DNA of 64,000 bases from Dyella sedimenti (GTDB lineage Bacteria; Pseudomonadota; Gammaproteobacteria; Xanthomonadales; Rhodanobacteraceae), in assembly GCF_022760995.1 (NCBI RefSeq), contig NZ_JAKWJO010000001.1:62001-126000 (forward strand), written 5' to 3'. Both the position numbers and the translations under genes were made by a program. Shown one piece after another: positions 26,062-35,185 of this stretch. Position 1 is the first letter of the stretch; every line of letters begins with the position of its first letter. Under the pieces are notes generated by a model. It ran no database searches, had not been told where the DNA came from, and was given only the letters and a program-made list of their open reading frames with translations.

Positions 26062-27216
26062 TTGCTTTTACTTGAGCACGACGCGAAAGAGCTGGTCCGC
26101 AGCATGGGCATACCGATTCCGGCGGGCGTATTCGCCGACAGCGGTTCGATCGAGAGCCTTCCGCTCGAAGGCGAAGGTCCCTGGGTAGTGAAGGCGCAGG
26201 TGGGTGTCGGTGGACGCGGCAAGGCCGGCGGCATCGGCTTCGCCTCCTCGTCGGCCGACGTGGCCGACTTCATCCGCAAGCATGCCGACACCTCCATCAA
26301 GGGCCACAAGGTGGCCGGCTTCCGCATCGAGTCGAAGGTGGACTTCGTGCAGGAGGTCTACCTGAGCTTCATGGTGGACGCCGCCGAGCGCGGCATCCGC
26401 GTGATGCTCTCGGCGCAGGGCGGCGTGGACATCGAGGCGCATGCACAGCATGGCAACGCGATGCTGAGCGCGGTGGCCGCACCGGAGGAAGCCGCCCTGG
26501 TGGCGGCGGGCCGGCAACTGGTGGAGCAATTGCCGCCGTCGCTGCAGCGTCCGCTGGGCGACGCCGTCGAGAAACTGGCCCGCGCCTTCCTGCAATTCGA
26601 CGCCAGCCTGCTGGAAGTGAACCCGCTGTTCGTGCTGCCTGATGGTGGCTGGGTGGCGGGCGACATGAAGCTGGGCGTGGACGAGAACGCACTGCCGCGC
26701 CAGCCGGCGCTGGAGGCGGTGGTGCGCTCGCGGCCCGCCGCCTATCGCGAGTCGAACTTCAAGCTCGACCACGATTTCGACTACGTGCAGATCGACGCGC
26801 ACGGCCAGGTCGGCCTGCTGACCACCGGCGCGGGCCTGAGCATGATGCTGATCGACGAGATGCTGCAGGCCGGACGCCGTCCGTATAACTTCTGCGACGT
26901 GCGCACGGGCCAGCTGCGCGGCAGCCCGACCCGGCTGATCGAGGTGCTGAAGCAGTTCACGCAGGGGCCGGACATCGCCGTGGTGCTGGTCAACGTGTTC
27001 GCGGGCATCACCGACCTGGGCGAGTTCGCGCAGCTGCTGCTGGATGCGCTCGACGCAGTACCGGAGATCAAGGTGCCGGTGGTGGCGCGCCTGATCGGCA
27101 ACAACTTCGCGGCGGCCAAGCAGCTGATCGAGCAATCGGGCCGCCCCATCGACGTGGAACTGGACCTGGATGAAGCCTTGCGCAAGGCGGTCGAGCAGGC
27201 GGGGGTGAAGGCATGA
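26062..27216 (+). CDS. Succinyl/malyl-CoA synthetase-like beta subunit (ATP-grasp)
   Basis: This 384-residue protein has the succinyl-CoA synthetase beta architecture. An ATP-grasp domain (residues 1-220, with VVKAQVGVGGRGKAGGI and LLEVNPLFV) is followed by the CoA-ligase domain with NVFAGITD. With the alpha subunit next door it should form acyl-CoA from a dicarboxylate, ATP (or GTP) and CoA. Malate-CoA ligase (MtkA) is an alternative to succinate, since a housekeeping SucC is normally beside sucD and kgdh genes, not here. The start is TTG (26062) because no ATG gives a full N-terminus. Translation of the alpha subunit begins within the last codons of this gene (ATGA overlap). It heads the catabolic cluster. 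Confidence 0.85.
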   Translation: MLLLEHDAKELVRSMGIPIPAGVFADSGSIESLPLEGEGPWVVKAQVGVGGRGKAGGIGFASSSADVADFIRKHADTSIKGHKVAGFRIESKVDFVQEVYLSFMVDAAERGIRVMLSAQGGVDIEAHAQHGNAMLSAVAAPEEAALVAAGRQLVEQLPPSLQRPLGDAVEKLARAFLQFDASLLEVNPLFVLPDGGWVAGDMKLGVDENALPRQPALEAVVRSRPAAYRESNFKLDHDFDYVQIDAHGQVGLLTTGAGLSMMLIDEMLQAGRRPYNFCDVRTGQLRGSPTRLIEVLKQFTQGPDIAVVLVNVFAGITDLGEFAQLLLDALDAVPEIKVPVVARLIGNNFAAAKQLIEQSGRPIDVELDLDEALRKAVEQAGVKA

Positions 27217-28088
27217 GCGCTTTCCAGCTCGATCCGAATACCAAGGTGCTGGTGCAGGGCGCCACCGGGCGCATGGGCAGCCGCCACACCGAATTGATGA
27301 AGCGCTACGGCACCCACATCGTCGGCGGTATCGCCGGCGCCAGCGGTCGCCGCGAGGGCTCGGACACGCCGCTGTTCGGCAACTGCCGTGAGGCGGTGGA
27401 AGCCACGGGCGCCACCGCCAGCGTGACGCTGGTGCCGCCGATGGGCGTGCTGAGCGCGGTGAGCGAGGCGCTCGACGCCGGCATCAAGCTGATCGTGTCG
27501 CCGTCCGAAGGCGTGCCGGTGCGCGATGCGCTGAAGGCCTATGCGATGGTGAAGGAACGCGGTGCGTTCTGGATCGGTCCGTCCACGCCCGGCCTGGCGA
27601 TTCCGCGGCGCATGAAGCTGGGCTTCATTCCCGATGTCTCGCTGACGCCGGGGCCGCTGGGCGTGATGTCCAAGAGCGGCACGCTCTCCTATGAAACCTG
27701 CTTCCGGCTGGCCAGCCGCGGCATCGGCCAGTCCGCCTGGATCGGCGTGGGCGGCGACCCGGTCAAGGGCCTGCGTTTCGCCGAGCTGCTGCCGTTCTTC
27801 CAGCAGGACGTGCAGACCCGCGCGGTGCTGGTGCTCGGCGAGATCGGCGGCACCGAGGAAGAGGAGCTGGCCGCGGAGATGGAGCGGCTGGCATTCGACA
27901 AGCCCGTGTTCGTGCTGCTGGCCGGCGCCTCCGCGCCGGAGGGCGTGACCATGGGCCATGCCGGCGCGCTGATCCAGGGCGGGCGCGGCACCATCCAATC
28001 GAAGACGTCGGCGCTGCGCAAGGCGGGTGCCGAGGTGTTCACCAGCATCGGAAGTCTCGTCGAGGGAGTGGCAAGCCGCGATGTCTAA
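27213..28088 (+). CDS. Succinyl/malyl-CoA synthetase-like alpha subunit
   Basis: The product has 291 residues with an N-terminal CoA-binding Rossmann domain (VLVQGATGRMGSRHTELMK) and the phosphohistidine loop TMGHAGALIQGGRGT with H249, plus SKSGTLSYE. It works as a heterodimer with the protein encoded at 26062. The signature is normal, so activity is likely. Its end overlaps the acyl-CoA dehydrogenase start by eight bases, implying an operon. The natural substrate is probably a C4-C6 dicarboxylate produced by the rest of the cluster, but this is inferred. Confidence 0.85.
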   Translation: MSAFQLDPNTKVLVQGATGRMGSRHTELMKRYGTHIVGGIAGASGRREGSDTPLFGNCREAVEATGATASVTLVPPMGVLSAVSEALDAGIKLIVSPSEGVPVRDALKAYAMVKERGAFWIGPSTPGLAIPRRMKLGFIPDVSLTPGPLGVMSKSGTLSYETCFRLASRGIGQSAWIGVGGDPVKGLRFAELLPFFQQDVQTRAVLVLGEIGGTEEEELAAEMERLAFDKPVFVLLAGASAPEGVTMGHAGALIQGGRGTIQSKTSALRKAGAEVFTSIGSLVEGVASRDV

Positions 28089-29310
28089 CGTCATCACACA
28101 TCGTCCCACCACCACGCCGATCGGCATCACGCTGAGCAAGTCGCAGCGCGATCGCATCGGCCAGGTACGCGAACTGGTGCAGGGCGAATTCAAGGCGCGT
28201 GGCAAGGCGCTGCTGGATGGCTCATTCCCCTGGGAGAACATGCGCAAGCTGGCCGATATCGGCGTGCTCGGCATGGCGGTGGGCAAGCAGTACGGCGGCT
28301 CGGAGCTGGGCGTGTTCGATACCGCGCTGGTGCTGGAGGAGATCGCCAAGGGCTGCTACATCACCGCGATGGCGGTGCTGGGTGAAGTGGGCACGCAGAC
28401 GCGGGTGATCTCCGCCTTCGCGCCGGAGCGCATCAAGCAGAAGTACCTGCCGGCGGTGTGTACCTGCGATTGCGTGCTGTCGATCTGCCTGACCGAGCCG
28501 CACGCCGGCACCGACGTGGCCAGCTACACCACCAATGCCGAGATCCGCGGCGACAAGGTGGTGCTCAACGGCGTGAAGTCGCTCATCAGCCGCGCCGAGG
28601 AGGCCGGGCTGTTCGTGGTGTTCACGCGGGTGGATGGCCAGCCGGGCCTCGACGGCATCGGCTGCGCGCTGATCGAGCAGGGCACGCCGGGCCTGACGCT
28701 GACCTCCAAGGTGCATACGCTGGGCGGCGAGAACCTGCATGAGATCACCTTCACCGACTGCGAGATCCCGCTCGACCACCTGGTGGTGCGCCAGTCGGGG
28801 CTGAAGTCGCTGCTGTCGGCGTTCAACACGCAGCGCTGCCTTAATCCCAGCATCTCGCTGGGCCTGGCCGAAGGCGCGTTCGACGAGGCGGTGTCCTACG
28901 CCGAGTCGCGCAAGGCCTTCGGCCGGCCGATCGGCGCGTTCCAGGGCATGCGCTGGAAGCTGGCGGACATGTTCATCGCCATCGAGGCGGCGCGTGGCCT
29001 ACTCTACCGGGCTTGCCTCTCGGCCAACCCGTTCCCCGACGCGCTGCTGGCGGCCACGGCGAAGATCCGCTGCAACGAGATGTCGCTGGAAGTGACCAGC
29101 GAGGCGCTGCAGATCCATGGCGGCTTCGGCTTCACCGACGACAGCGTGGTCTCGCGCCTGTATCGCGGCGCGCGCTACGGCACGCTCGGCGGCGGCACCT
29201 CGGAGACCCTGCGCGACCTGATCGGCAAGCGGGTCACCAGCGCCTTCGACGCGAAGGCGGGCATTTCCGGGCTGTCCTTCGCGCAGCCCATCGACAGCGA
29301 TTTCGTCTAG
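28081..29310 (+). CDS. Acyl-CoA dehydrogenase-like flavoprotein (lacks usual catalytic Glu)
   Basis: The product has 409 residues. The ACAD fold is clear: middle domain LTEPHAGTDVASYTT, C-terminal helical domain with AFGRPIGAFQGMRWKLADM, QIHGGFGFTDD and RLYRGARYGTLGGGTSETLR. In typical enzymes the base is the Glu in YEGT. Here that stretch is GGGT (Gly371), and the alternative Glu position of the isovaleryl type is Gln (about 251). It may therefore catalyse another reaction such as decarboxylation or isomerisation, or use a different residue. The ATG at 28081 lies inside the end of the alpha-subunit gene. It should act on the CoA ester made by the ligase at 26062-28088. Confidence 0.85.
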   Translation: MSNVITHRPTTTPIGITLSKSQRDRIGQVRELVQGEFKARGKALLDGSFPWENMRKLADIGVLGMAVGKQYGGSELGVFDTALVLEEIAKGCYITAMAVLGEVGTQTRVISAFAPERIKQKYLPAVCTCDCVLSICLTEPHAGTDVASYTTNAEIRGDKVVLNGVKSLISRAEEAGLFVVFTRVDGQPGLDGIGCALIEQGTPGLTLTSKVHTLGGENLHEITFTDCEIPLDHLVVRQSGLKSLLSAFNTQRCLNPSISLGLAEGAFDEAVSYAESRKAFGRPIGAFQGMRWKLADMFIAIEAARGLLYRACLSANPFPDALLAATAKIRCNEMSLEVTSEALQIHGGFGFTDDSVVSRLYRGARYGTLGGGTSETLRDLIGKRVTSAFDAKAGISGLSFAQPIDSDFV

Positions 29311-29320
29311 GAGCAACGGC

Positions 29321-29995
29321 ATGGGCCAGTACATCGATATCACCGCGAGCGACGGACACCAGCTGTCCGCCTATGTGGCCAAGCCCACGGGGCCGACGGT
29401 CGGCGCGATGGTCATGCTGCAGGAATTCTTCGGGGTGAACCCGCATATCCGCGCGATGGCCGAGCAGTACGCCGGTGACGGCTACTACACCATCGCGCCG
29501 GCGATTTTCGACCGCGTCGAGCGCGGGGTGGAGCTGGGCTATGACGAAGCCGGGATGCAGAAGGGCCGCGAACTGCGCGCCAAGCTCAACCTCGACCAGA
29601 CCATGCTGGACGTGCAGGCGGCGATCGACGCAGTGGCGCCGTTCGGCAAGGTGGCGACGCTGGGCTATTGCTGGGGCGGTTCGCTGGCCTACCTGGCGGC
29701 GGCGCGCCTGAAGCACGTGACCTGCGCGGTGGGCTACTACGGCGCGCAGATCGCCGGCCATGCCGACGAGACGCTGCATGCGCCGGTGCTGCTGCACTTC
29801 GCCGAGCACGACATCTACATCCCGCTGGACGACGTGGAGAAGATCCGCCACGCGCACCCGGAGATCGAGATGTACCTCTATCCCGGTACCGAGCACGGCT
29901 TCAGCTGCAACGACCGGCGCTTCTACGAGCCCAAGTCCGCCGCCCTGGCGCGCGAACGCTCGCTGGCCTTCCTTACCCGCCACATGGCGCCCTGA
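29321..29995 (+). CDS. Dienelactone hydrolase-family protein (copy 1)
   Basis: The product has 224 residues and an alpha/beta-hydrolase of the DLH type. The triad parts are C117 in GYCWGG, D164 in AEHDIYIP and H192 in TEHGFSC, with the structural Glu35 in MLQEFFGVN. It may open a lactone or enol-lactone formed from a ring-cleavage product, or hydrolyse another carboxyl ester. The gene begins 10 bases after the dehydrogenase stop. A paralogue sits at 35186-35851 in the same cluster. Confidence 0.9.
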   Translation: MGQYIDITASDGHQLSAYVAKPTGPTVGAMVMLQEFFGVNPHIRAMAEQYAGDGYYTIAPAIFDRVERGVELGYDEAGMQKGRELRAKLNLDQTMLDVQAAIDAVAPFGKVATLGYCWGGSLAYLAAARLKHVTCAVGYYGAQIAGHADETLHAPVLLHFAEHDIYIPLDDVEKIRHAHPEIEMYLYPGTEHGFSCNDRRFYEPKSAALARERSLAFLTRHMAP

Positions 29996-30018
29996 TTTCC
30001 GTAGAGGCTTTCCCGATC

Positions 30019-31020
30019 ATGCGCGTCGATTTCCATACCCACATCATCCCGCCATCGGACAAGCTGCCGGACTGGAAGGCGCAGTTCGGTCCCGGGCGCT
30101 GGCCCAGCCTGGTGCCGCAGGCGGACGGCTCGGCGATGCTGATGATGGGCGAGTCCACCATCATGAAGCTGGACGACCGCTTCTGGTCGCTGGACCGCCG
30201 GCTGGTCGACATGGACCGCCAGGGCGTGGACCTGCAGGTGATTTCGCCGATCCCGATGCTGAGCTGCTACTGGGCGGCGCCGGAGGCGGGGCAGGCGGTG
30301 GCGCGCTATCTCAACGAGCACATCGCCACGTTGGTGGCGAGCCGCCCGGACCGCTTCGCCGGCATGGGCACGGTGCCGCTGCAGGACGTGGACCGCGCGA
30401 TCGAGGAGCTGCGCCACCTGCGCGGGAACCTTGGCATGCGCGCGGTGCAGATCGGCAGCTGCCCGGCCGGGCGCGACCTGGACGATCCGCTGCTGCTGCC
30501 GTTCTTCGAAGCCTGCCGCGACCTGGGCGTGGCGGTATTCGTGCATCCCATGCAGCCGCTGATCGGCGGCGAGCGGCTGGCGCGCTACTACCTGCCCAAC
30601 ATCGTGGGCAACCCGCTGGAGACCGCGCTGGCAATGACGCGGCTGATCTGCGGCGGCGTGCTGGAGAAGCTGCCGGACCTGCACATCTGCTTCGCCCATG
30701 CCGGCGGCGCGTTCCCGCTGGTGCTGGGGCGCGTGGACAAGGGCTATGCGGTGCGCGCGGAAATGCGCGAGAACATCTCCCGCAAGCCCAGCGACTACGC
30801 GCGGATGATCTACGTCGACGCGCTGACCTTCGACACGGCCAGCCTGCGCCTGGTGGTGGACAAGCACGGCGCCGACCGCGTGCTGATGGGCACGGACTAT
30901 CCGTTCGGGCTCGGCGAGGTCGACCCGATCGTGGCGATCGCGGAAGCGGAGCTGCCCGAGGAGGTCACCCGCGCGATCATCGAAGGCAATGTCTGGGATT
31001 TCCTGGGCGAACGGCGCTGA
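30019..31020 (+). CDS. ACMSD-type amidohydrolase (metal-dependent decarboxylase/hydratase family)
   Basis: This 333-residue TIM-barrel protein has metal ligands in MRVDFHTHII (H6 and H8), HPMQP (H176), AHAGG (H227) and GTDYPFG (D293). The family covers 2-amino-3-carboxymuconate-semialdehyde decarboxylase, hydroxy-aromatic-acid decarboxylases (LigW, gamma-resorcylate type) and the OMA hydratase LigJ. The family therefore fits catabolism of an aromatic acid or its ring-cleavage product. It is close to the DLH gene (24 bases) and just ahead of the MFS gene. The exact substrate cannot be set from sequence. Confidence 0.85.
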   Translation: MRVDFHTHIIPPSDKLPDWKAQFGPGRWPSLVPQADGSAMLMMGESTIMKLDDRFWSLDRRLVDMDRQGVDLQVISPIPMLSCYWAAPEAGQAVARYLNEHIATLVASRPDRFAGMGTVPLQDVDRAIEELRHLRGNLGMRAVQIGSCPAGRDLDDPLLLPFFEACRDLGVAVFVHPMQPLIGGERLARYYLPNIVGNPLETALAMTRLICGGVLEKLPDLHICFAHAGGAFPLVLGRVDKGYAVRAEMRENISRKPSDYARMIYVDALTFDTASLRLVVDKHGADRVLMGTDYPFGLGEVDPIVAIAEAELPEEVTRAIIEGNVWDFLGERR

Positions 31021-31024
31021 CGGC

Positions 31025-32485
31025 ATGAATACCTACCGAGCCAACCCGGTCGAGGCCCTGCAGGGTGCGTCCCTGGCGCAGCGCGCGGCCAGCCAGGACG
31101 AGAAACCGATGAAGCCTGCCCCATCCATCGAAATAGACACGCTGGTCGACGGCCAGAAGATCGGCGCGCTGGTGATCCGCATCGTGGTGCTGTCGCTGCT
31201 GGTGCAGTGCGCAGACGGCTTCGACCTGGCGGCGATGTCGTATGCGGCGCCGGAGTTGATCCGCTCCTGGCACTTCCCGCCGTCGGAGCTGGGGCCGGTG
31301 TTCAGCGCGGGCCTGATCGGCATGGCGGCGGGCGGCCCGCTGTTCGGCTATGTCGGCGACCATTTCGGCCGGCGCGTGGCGATCCTGCTTTCCACGCTGG
31401 TGTACGGCCTGTTCAGCCTACTGATCGTGGCCTCGCCGGACCTGCACGTGATGCTGGCGCTGCGCTTCATCTCCGGCGTGGGCCTGGGCGGCCTGCTACC
31501 GAACACGGTGGCGCTGAATGCCGAGTTCGCGCCCAAGCGGCTGCGCGCCACGCTGATCATCGTGATGTTCATGGGCCTGGCGGTGGGTGGCATCCTGCCC
31601 TCGGTGGTCGCCACCACCCTGCAGCATGCGTTCGGCTGGCGCGCCTTCTTCTTCGTGGGCGGCATCGCGCCGCTGCTGCTGGCGGTGGTGCTGTACTTCC
31701 TGCTGCCCGAGTCGATCAAGTTCCTGGTGACCAAGAAAGGTGCGAGCGCGCGGGCCACGGCGCTGGCCGCCCAGCTGCGCCCGGACCTCGGCATCACGCC
31801 GCAGACACAACTGGTGGTTTCCACGCCGAACCAGGGCGCCAACAGTTTCTCACCCAAGCTGCTGTTCGCCGACGGGCTGGGCTGGATCACGCTGCTGGTG
31901 TGGGTGCTGTTCTCCGCCGCGCTGGTGGTGAACTTCTTCGTCAACAGCTGGATGCCCACGCTGTTCCGCGCCGCCGGCCTGACCAGCGACCAGACCGCGG
32001 TGACCCAGGCGGCGTACTACGTCGGCGCCATCGTGGGCGGCCTGGTGATCAGCCGGCTGATCGACCGCTGGGGCGTGGTGGCGATCGCCGCCTACTTCCT
32101 GATCGGTTGCCCGGTGGTGGCCGCCATCGGCACCGCGGGCCTGTCGCATGCCGCGCTGACCGGCGTGGTGTTCCTCACTGGTGCCTGCGTGCTCGGCAGC
32201 CAGCTGGGCATGAACGCCGTCACCGGCATGATTTATCCCACCAGCATCCGCTCCAAGGGCGCGGGCTGGGCCAGCGCCATCGGCCGCATCGTCTCGACCG
32301 CCGGCCCCGTCGTGGGCGGCTGGCTGATCGCGCGCCACACGCCGCTGGCGCAGCTGTTCCTGGTGCCGCTGGTGCCATTGGCGATCGGCGGCATCGGCGC
32401 CCTGGCGCTGCTGTACCTGTGCCACCGCCGCTTCCAGGGCCTGCGCCTGCACGAGACGGCGGCCGGCTCCCGTCCGCGACCCTGA
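31025..32485 (+). CDS. Aromatic acid:H+ symporter-like MFS transporter (AAHS family)
   Basis: This MFS transporter has about twelve membrane segments. The DGFDLAAMSYAAPEL in the first helix is the AAHS hallmark (DGxD), and GYVGDHFGRR is the loop 2-3 motif. Relatives import 4-hydroxybenzoate, protocatechuate, muconate, phenylacetate-type or gallate-type acids. It is probably the inner-membrane uptake step of the catabolic cluster. I use the ATG at 31025 (five bases after the amidohydrolase stop) for 486 residues, but a second ATG at 31109 is preceded by a better purine tract and would trim 28 residues. Confidence 0.9.
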   Translation: MNTYRANPVEALQGASLAQRAASQDEKPMKPAPSIEIDTLVDGQKIGALVIRIVVLSLLVQCADGFDLAAMSYAAPELIRSWHFPPSELGPVFSAGLIGMAAGGPLFGYVGDHFGRRVAILLSTLVYGLFSLLIVASPDLHVMLALRFISGVGLGGLLPNTVALNAEFAPKRLRATLIIVMFMGLAVGGILPSVVATTLQHAFGWRAFFFVGGIAPLLLAVVLYFLLPESIKFLVTKKGASARATALAAQLRPDLGITPQTQLVVSTPNQGANSFSPKLLFADGLGWITLLVWVLFSAALVVNFFVNSWMPTLFRAAGLTSDQTAVTQAAYYVGAIVGGLVISRLIDRWGVVAIAAYFLIGCPVVAAIGTAGLSHAALTGVVFLTGACVLGSQLGMNAVTGMIYPTSIRSKGAGWASAIGRIVSTAGPVVGGWLIARHTPLAQLFLVPLVPLAIGGIGALALLYLCHRRFQGLRLHETAAGSRPRP

Positions 32486-32517
32486 TCCACATATCCGTTG
32501 TTGCCGAGGAAACATTC

Positions 32518-33261
32518 ATGACTGATACGCACGCCGACGCCGCCCCGATCGAAACCGAAGCCGAGCTGCGCCGGAAGACCGCCGTGATGTGCCGCATGCT
32601 CAACCTGCAGGGTTCGATCGGCATGTTCGGCCACGTCTCGATCCGCGTGCCCGGCACCGATCGCATCCTGCTCAGCCCTGGCGCCGGTTCGGAGAAGGCC
32701 CTGGTCAAGCCCGAGGATGTGTTCGTGTTCGACATCAACGGCGAGATCCTGGAACACCCTGGCGGCGAGATCCCGCTGGAATGGCGCATCCATACCCAGA
32801 TCCATCGCGACCGCCCGGAAATCATGAGCGTGACGCACCTGCATGCGCAGCATTCGACCCTGCTGGGCATTGCCGGGCGCGATGTCATCCCGGTGTTTCT
32901 GCACGGCGCGTTCCTCTATACCGGCGTGCCGGTGTGGAACGACCCGCGCCTGGTGGTTTCCGATCCGCAGGCCGCCTCGTTGTCGAAGGCGCTGGGCAAG
33001 AACGTGGCGGTGCAGATGCGCGGCCACGGTAGCGTGGTGGTGGGCGAGAGCGCGGAGATCGCGTTCTTCCGCAGCACCTTCTTCGAGGAAAACGCACGCA
33101 AGCAGGTCGAGGCGGAGATCCTCGGCGGCGCGATCCCGCTGAGCCAGGAGGAAGCGGCCGATTGCGCACGCGGCACGTTCAATCCGCGCCTGCTGCGCCT
33201 GTTGTGGTCTTACTACGAACGCCAGTCCGAGCAGGCACTCGCTGCCATGAGCCAGAGCTAG
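32518..33261 (+). CDS. Class II aldolase/adducin-family protein
   Basis: The product has 247 residues, and the zinc-binding residues are recognisable: THLHAQHST supplies H107 and H109, and GHGSVVV supplies H170. Family members include sugar-phosphate aldolases/epimerases and the 3,4-dihydroxyphthalate decarboxylase PhtC. In this setting a hydroxy-acid decarboxylase or retro-aldolase role is plausible. RBS GAGGAAA precedes ATG at 32518. It lies 33 bases behind the MFS gene. Confidence 0.85.
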   Translation: MTDTHADAAPIETEAELRRKTAVMCRMLNLQGSIGMFGHVSIRVPGTDRILLSPGAGSEKALVKPEDVFVFDINGEILEHPGGEIPLEWRIHTQIHRDRPEIMSVTHLHAQHSTLLGIAGRDVIPVFLHGAFLYTGVPVWNDPRLVVSDPQAASLSKALGKNVAVQMRGHGSVVVGESAEIAFFRSTFFEENARKQVEAEILGGAIPLSQEEAADCARGTFNPRLLRLLWSYYERQSEQALAAMSQS

Positions 33262-33453
33262 CCACGTCCCCGGCGCCAGCCAGCAGGGCGGCACCGGGTA
33301 TTCCAGTTCCAACCTTAGGCGGGCTCGACCCTGCCAGGGTCCGCACGTCAAAAATTTGGCCAACCCCGGAGGAGCGCGCGTGTGTTTGGGCACGGCGAAG
33401 GTGGGGATCGCCAACCAAGCAGTCACGACACACACAGAGGGGGGGAGGACATT

Positions 33454-34848
33454 ATGTTCAAGCAGGATCATCCGCCAGGGCGGCGCGCCATCGGCACGAC
33501 CATCGGGGCATTGGCGCTCGCGGCGGCATTCGCTTCGGCGGCACAGGCGGCGGATTCGCCGCTGGACGACGGGCAACAGACGACCAAGGCCGCCGACTCG
33601 GCGCAGAACGACCAGCCGCAGGCACGCATCGACTCGCCGCCGCCCAACACCAACATGCAGGACTGGTGGCACCAGCAGGGCATGACCGGCGACTGGGGCG
33701 GCGTGCGCAGCCGCTGGCGCGATGCCGGCGTGGATATCTTTTCCGGTTACCAGGTGCAGTCCGCCGACATTGCGCACGGTGGCGCCAAGAAGGGCACCTC
33801 GACCAACAACCAGATCATCCTCGGCGCCAACTTCGACATGCAGAAGTTGATGGGCATCGACAACGGCATATTCACCTTCGCCGTGTCGGACCGCTACGGC
33901 TCCAACGCGTCGCTGTACGCCGGCACGCGCGTCACCATCGAGAGCAACTTCGGCGAAGGCGAGAACTTCCGCCTGGCCAACATGAGCTTCAAGCAGACCA
34001 TTCTCGATGGGCGCATGAGCTACCAGGTCGGCTATTTCCCCGCCGCGGCGGAGTTCGACTACAACCCGCTGCTGTGCAGCTTCCTCAACCAGGGCTTCTG
34101 CGGCCATCCCAACTCGCTGGCGGCTGATTCCAGCGGCTTCCAGAACCCGCCGGGCGCGCAGCTGGGCGGACGCGTCACCTGGTTCTTCCATCCGGACCTG
34201 TACCTGAAGGTGGCGGTGTTCGACGTCAACCCGACGCGCTTCACCGATTCGCGCCAGGGCTTCCGGCTCGACACGCACGGTTCGACCGGCGCGATCTCCC
34301 TGTCGGAACTGGGCTGGACCCCGGGCCTGGGCTCGGACAACCTGCCGGGCCACTACAAGATCGGCGCCTACTACGACACCAGCAGCGCGCCCGACGTGGT
34401 GAATCCGAAGATCCAGCACACGGGCCGCTCCAGCGGCTGGATCTCGCTGGACCAGATGATCTTCAACGTCGGTGGGGACAACAGCCGCGGCCTGGTGCTG
34501 TTCGGCAACCTCACCTCGGACAACCACAGCACCTCGCAGATCACCAGCTACGACTCGCTGGGCATGGTGTTCCTCGGTCCGTTCGCGAGCCGGCCGGACG
34601 ACGTGCTGAGCCTGGGCTGGGCCAAGTCGTTCCTCAACAAGCGCAAGTTCAATGCGGAAGTGCGGGCCAAGCCAGACTTCGGTTATCTGGGCGCCGAGCA
34701 GTACGTGGACCTGTCCTATCGCATCCAGCTGACCCCGTGGATGTTCCTGACGCCTGACGCGCAGTACCTGATCCATCCTGGCGTGTTCAGCGCCAAGCGC
34801 TATCCCAACGCCACGGTGCTGGGTGGCGAGATCTCGTTCAAGTTCTAA
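33454..34848 (+). CDS. OprB-type outer-membrane porin
   Basis: The product has 464 residues. A signal peptide (about 10-32, ALALAAAFASAAQA-AD) is followed by the OprB signature WWHQQGMTGDWGGVRSRW and a barrel ending in GGEISFKF (terminal Phe). OprB porins take up carbohydrates in Pseudomonas; relatives accompany diverse catabolic operons and may serve as general substrate channels. The gap of 192 bp from the aldolase may hold a separate promoter; a long A/T/purine leader (AGAGGGGGGGAGGAC) is a strong ribosome site. A MITE-like element follows immediately after its stop codon. Confidence 0.9.
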   Translation: MFKQDHPPGRRAIGTTIGALALAAAFASAAQAADSPLDDGQQTTKAADSAQNDQPQARIDSPPPNTNMQDWWHQQGMTGDWGGVRSRWRDAGVDIFSGYQVQSADIAHGGAKKGTSTNNQIILGANFDMQKLMGIDNGIFTFAVSDRYGSNASLYAGTRVTIESNFGEGENFRLANMSFKQTILDGRMSYQVGYFPAAAEFDYNPLLCSFLNQGFCGHPNSLAADSSGFQNPPGAQLGGRVTWFFHPDLYLKVAVFDVNPTRFTDSRQGFRLDTHGSTGAISLSELGWTPGLGSDNLPGHYKIGAYYDTSSAPDVVNPKIQHTGRSSGWISLDQMIFNVGGDNSRGLVLFGNLTSDNHSTSQITSYDSLGMVFLGPFASRPDDVLSLGWAKSFLNKRKFNAEVRAKPDFGYLGAEQYVDLSYRIQLTPWMFLTPDAQYLIHPGVFSAKRYPNATVLGGEISFKF

Positions 34849-35114
34849 GAGCCTGTTCACGATCTCCGCGTGGCCCGCGCCGGGAGCTGTTTGCGCGCAG
34901 GCCAAGGAAGAGCGAGGGAGTGTATGTCCGTACACGACCGAGCGATGACGCCGGCCTGGGGGCAAACAGACCCGGCCCGGAGGGTTGAGCCGGTGTGCCC
35001 ACCAGGAAGCCGCACGCGGCTCGACCTGACGGCCAGTCAGGCGCTTCGCCACGCTCGATTCCCTGGCGAGCACACCGGCTCAACGCGGGCTACGGGGAGA
35101 TCGTGAACAGGCTC
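34849..35114. mobile_element. MITE-like element, 266 bp, with 19-bp inverted repeats and TAA target duplication
   Basis: GAGCCTGTTCACGATCTCC at 34849 is mirrored by GGAGATCGTGAACAGGCTC ending at 35114. The element is flanked on both sides by TAA (34846-34848, which is the porin stop codon, and 35115-35117). Inside, GAGCCGGTGTGC and GCACACCGGCTC form a second nested inverted pair. No transposase is encoded, so it is non-autonomous. Related terminal sequences recur at 38115-38297 and 58900-58925. Confidence 0.75.
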
Positions 35115-35185
35115 TAAGGGCGGTGACGCCCGTGGTTTTCCCTGTGCGCCCGATCGACGGGCGCACGACAACGCAGGAGTTCGCA

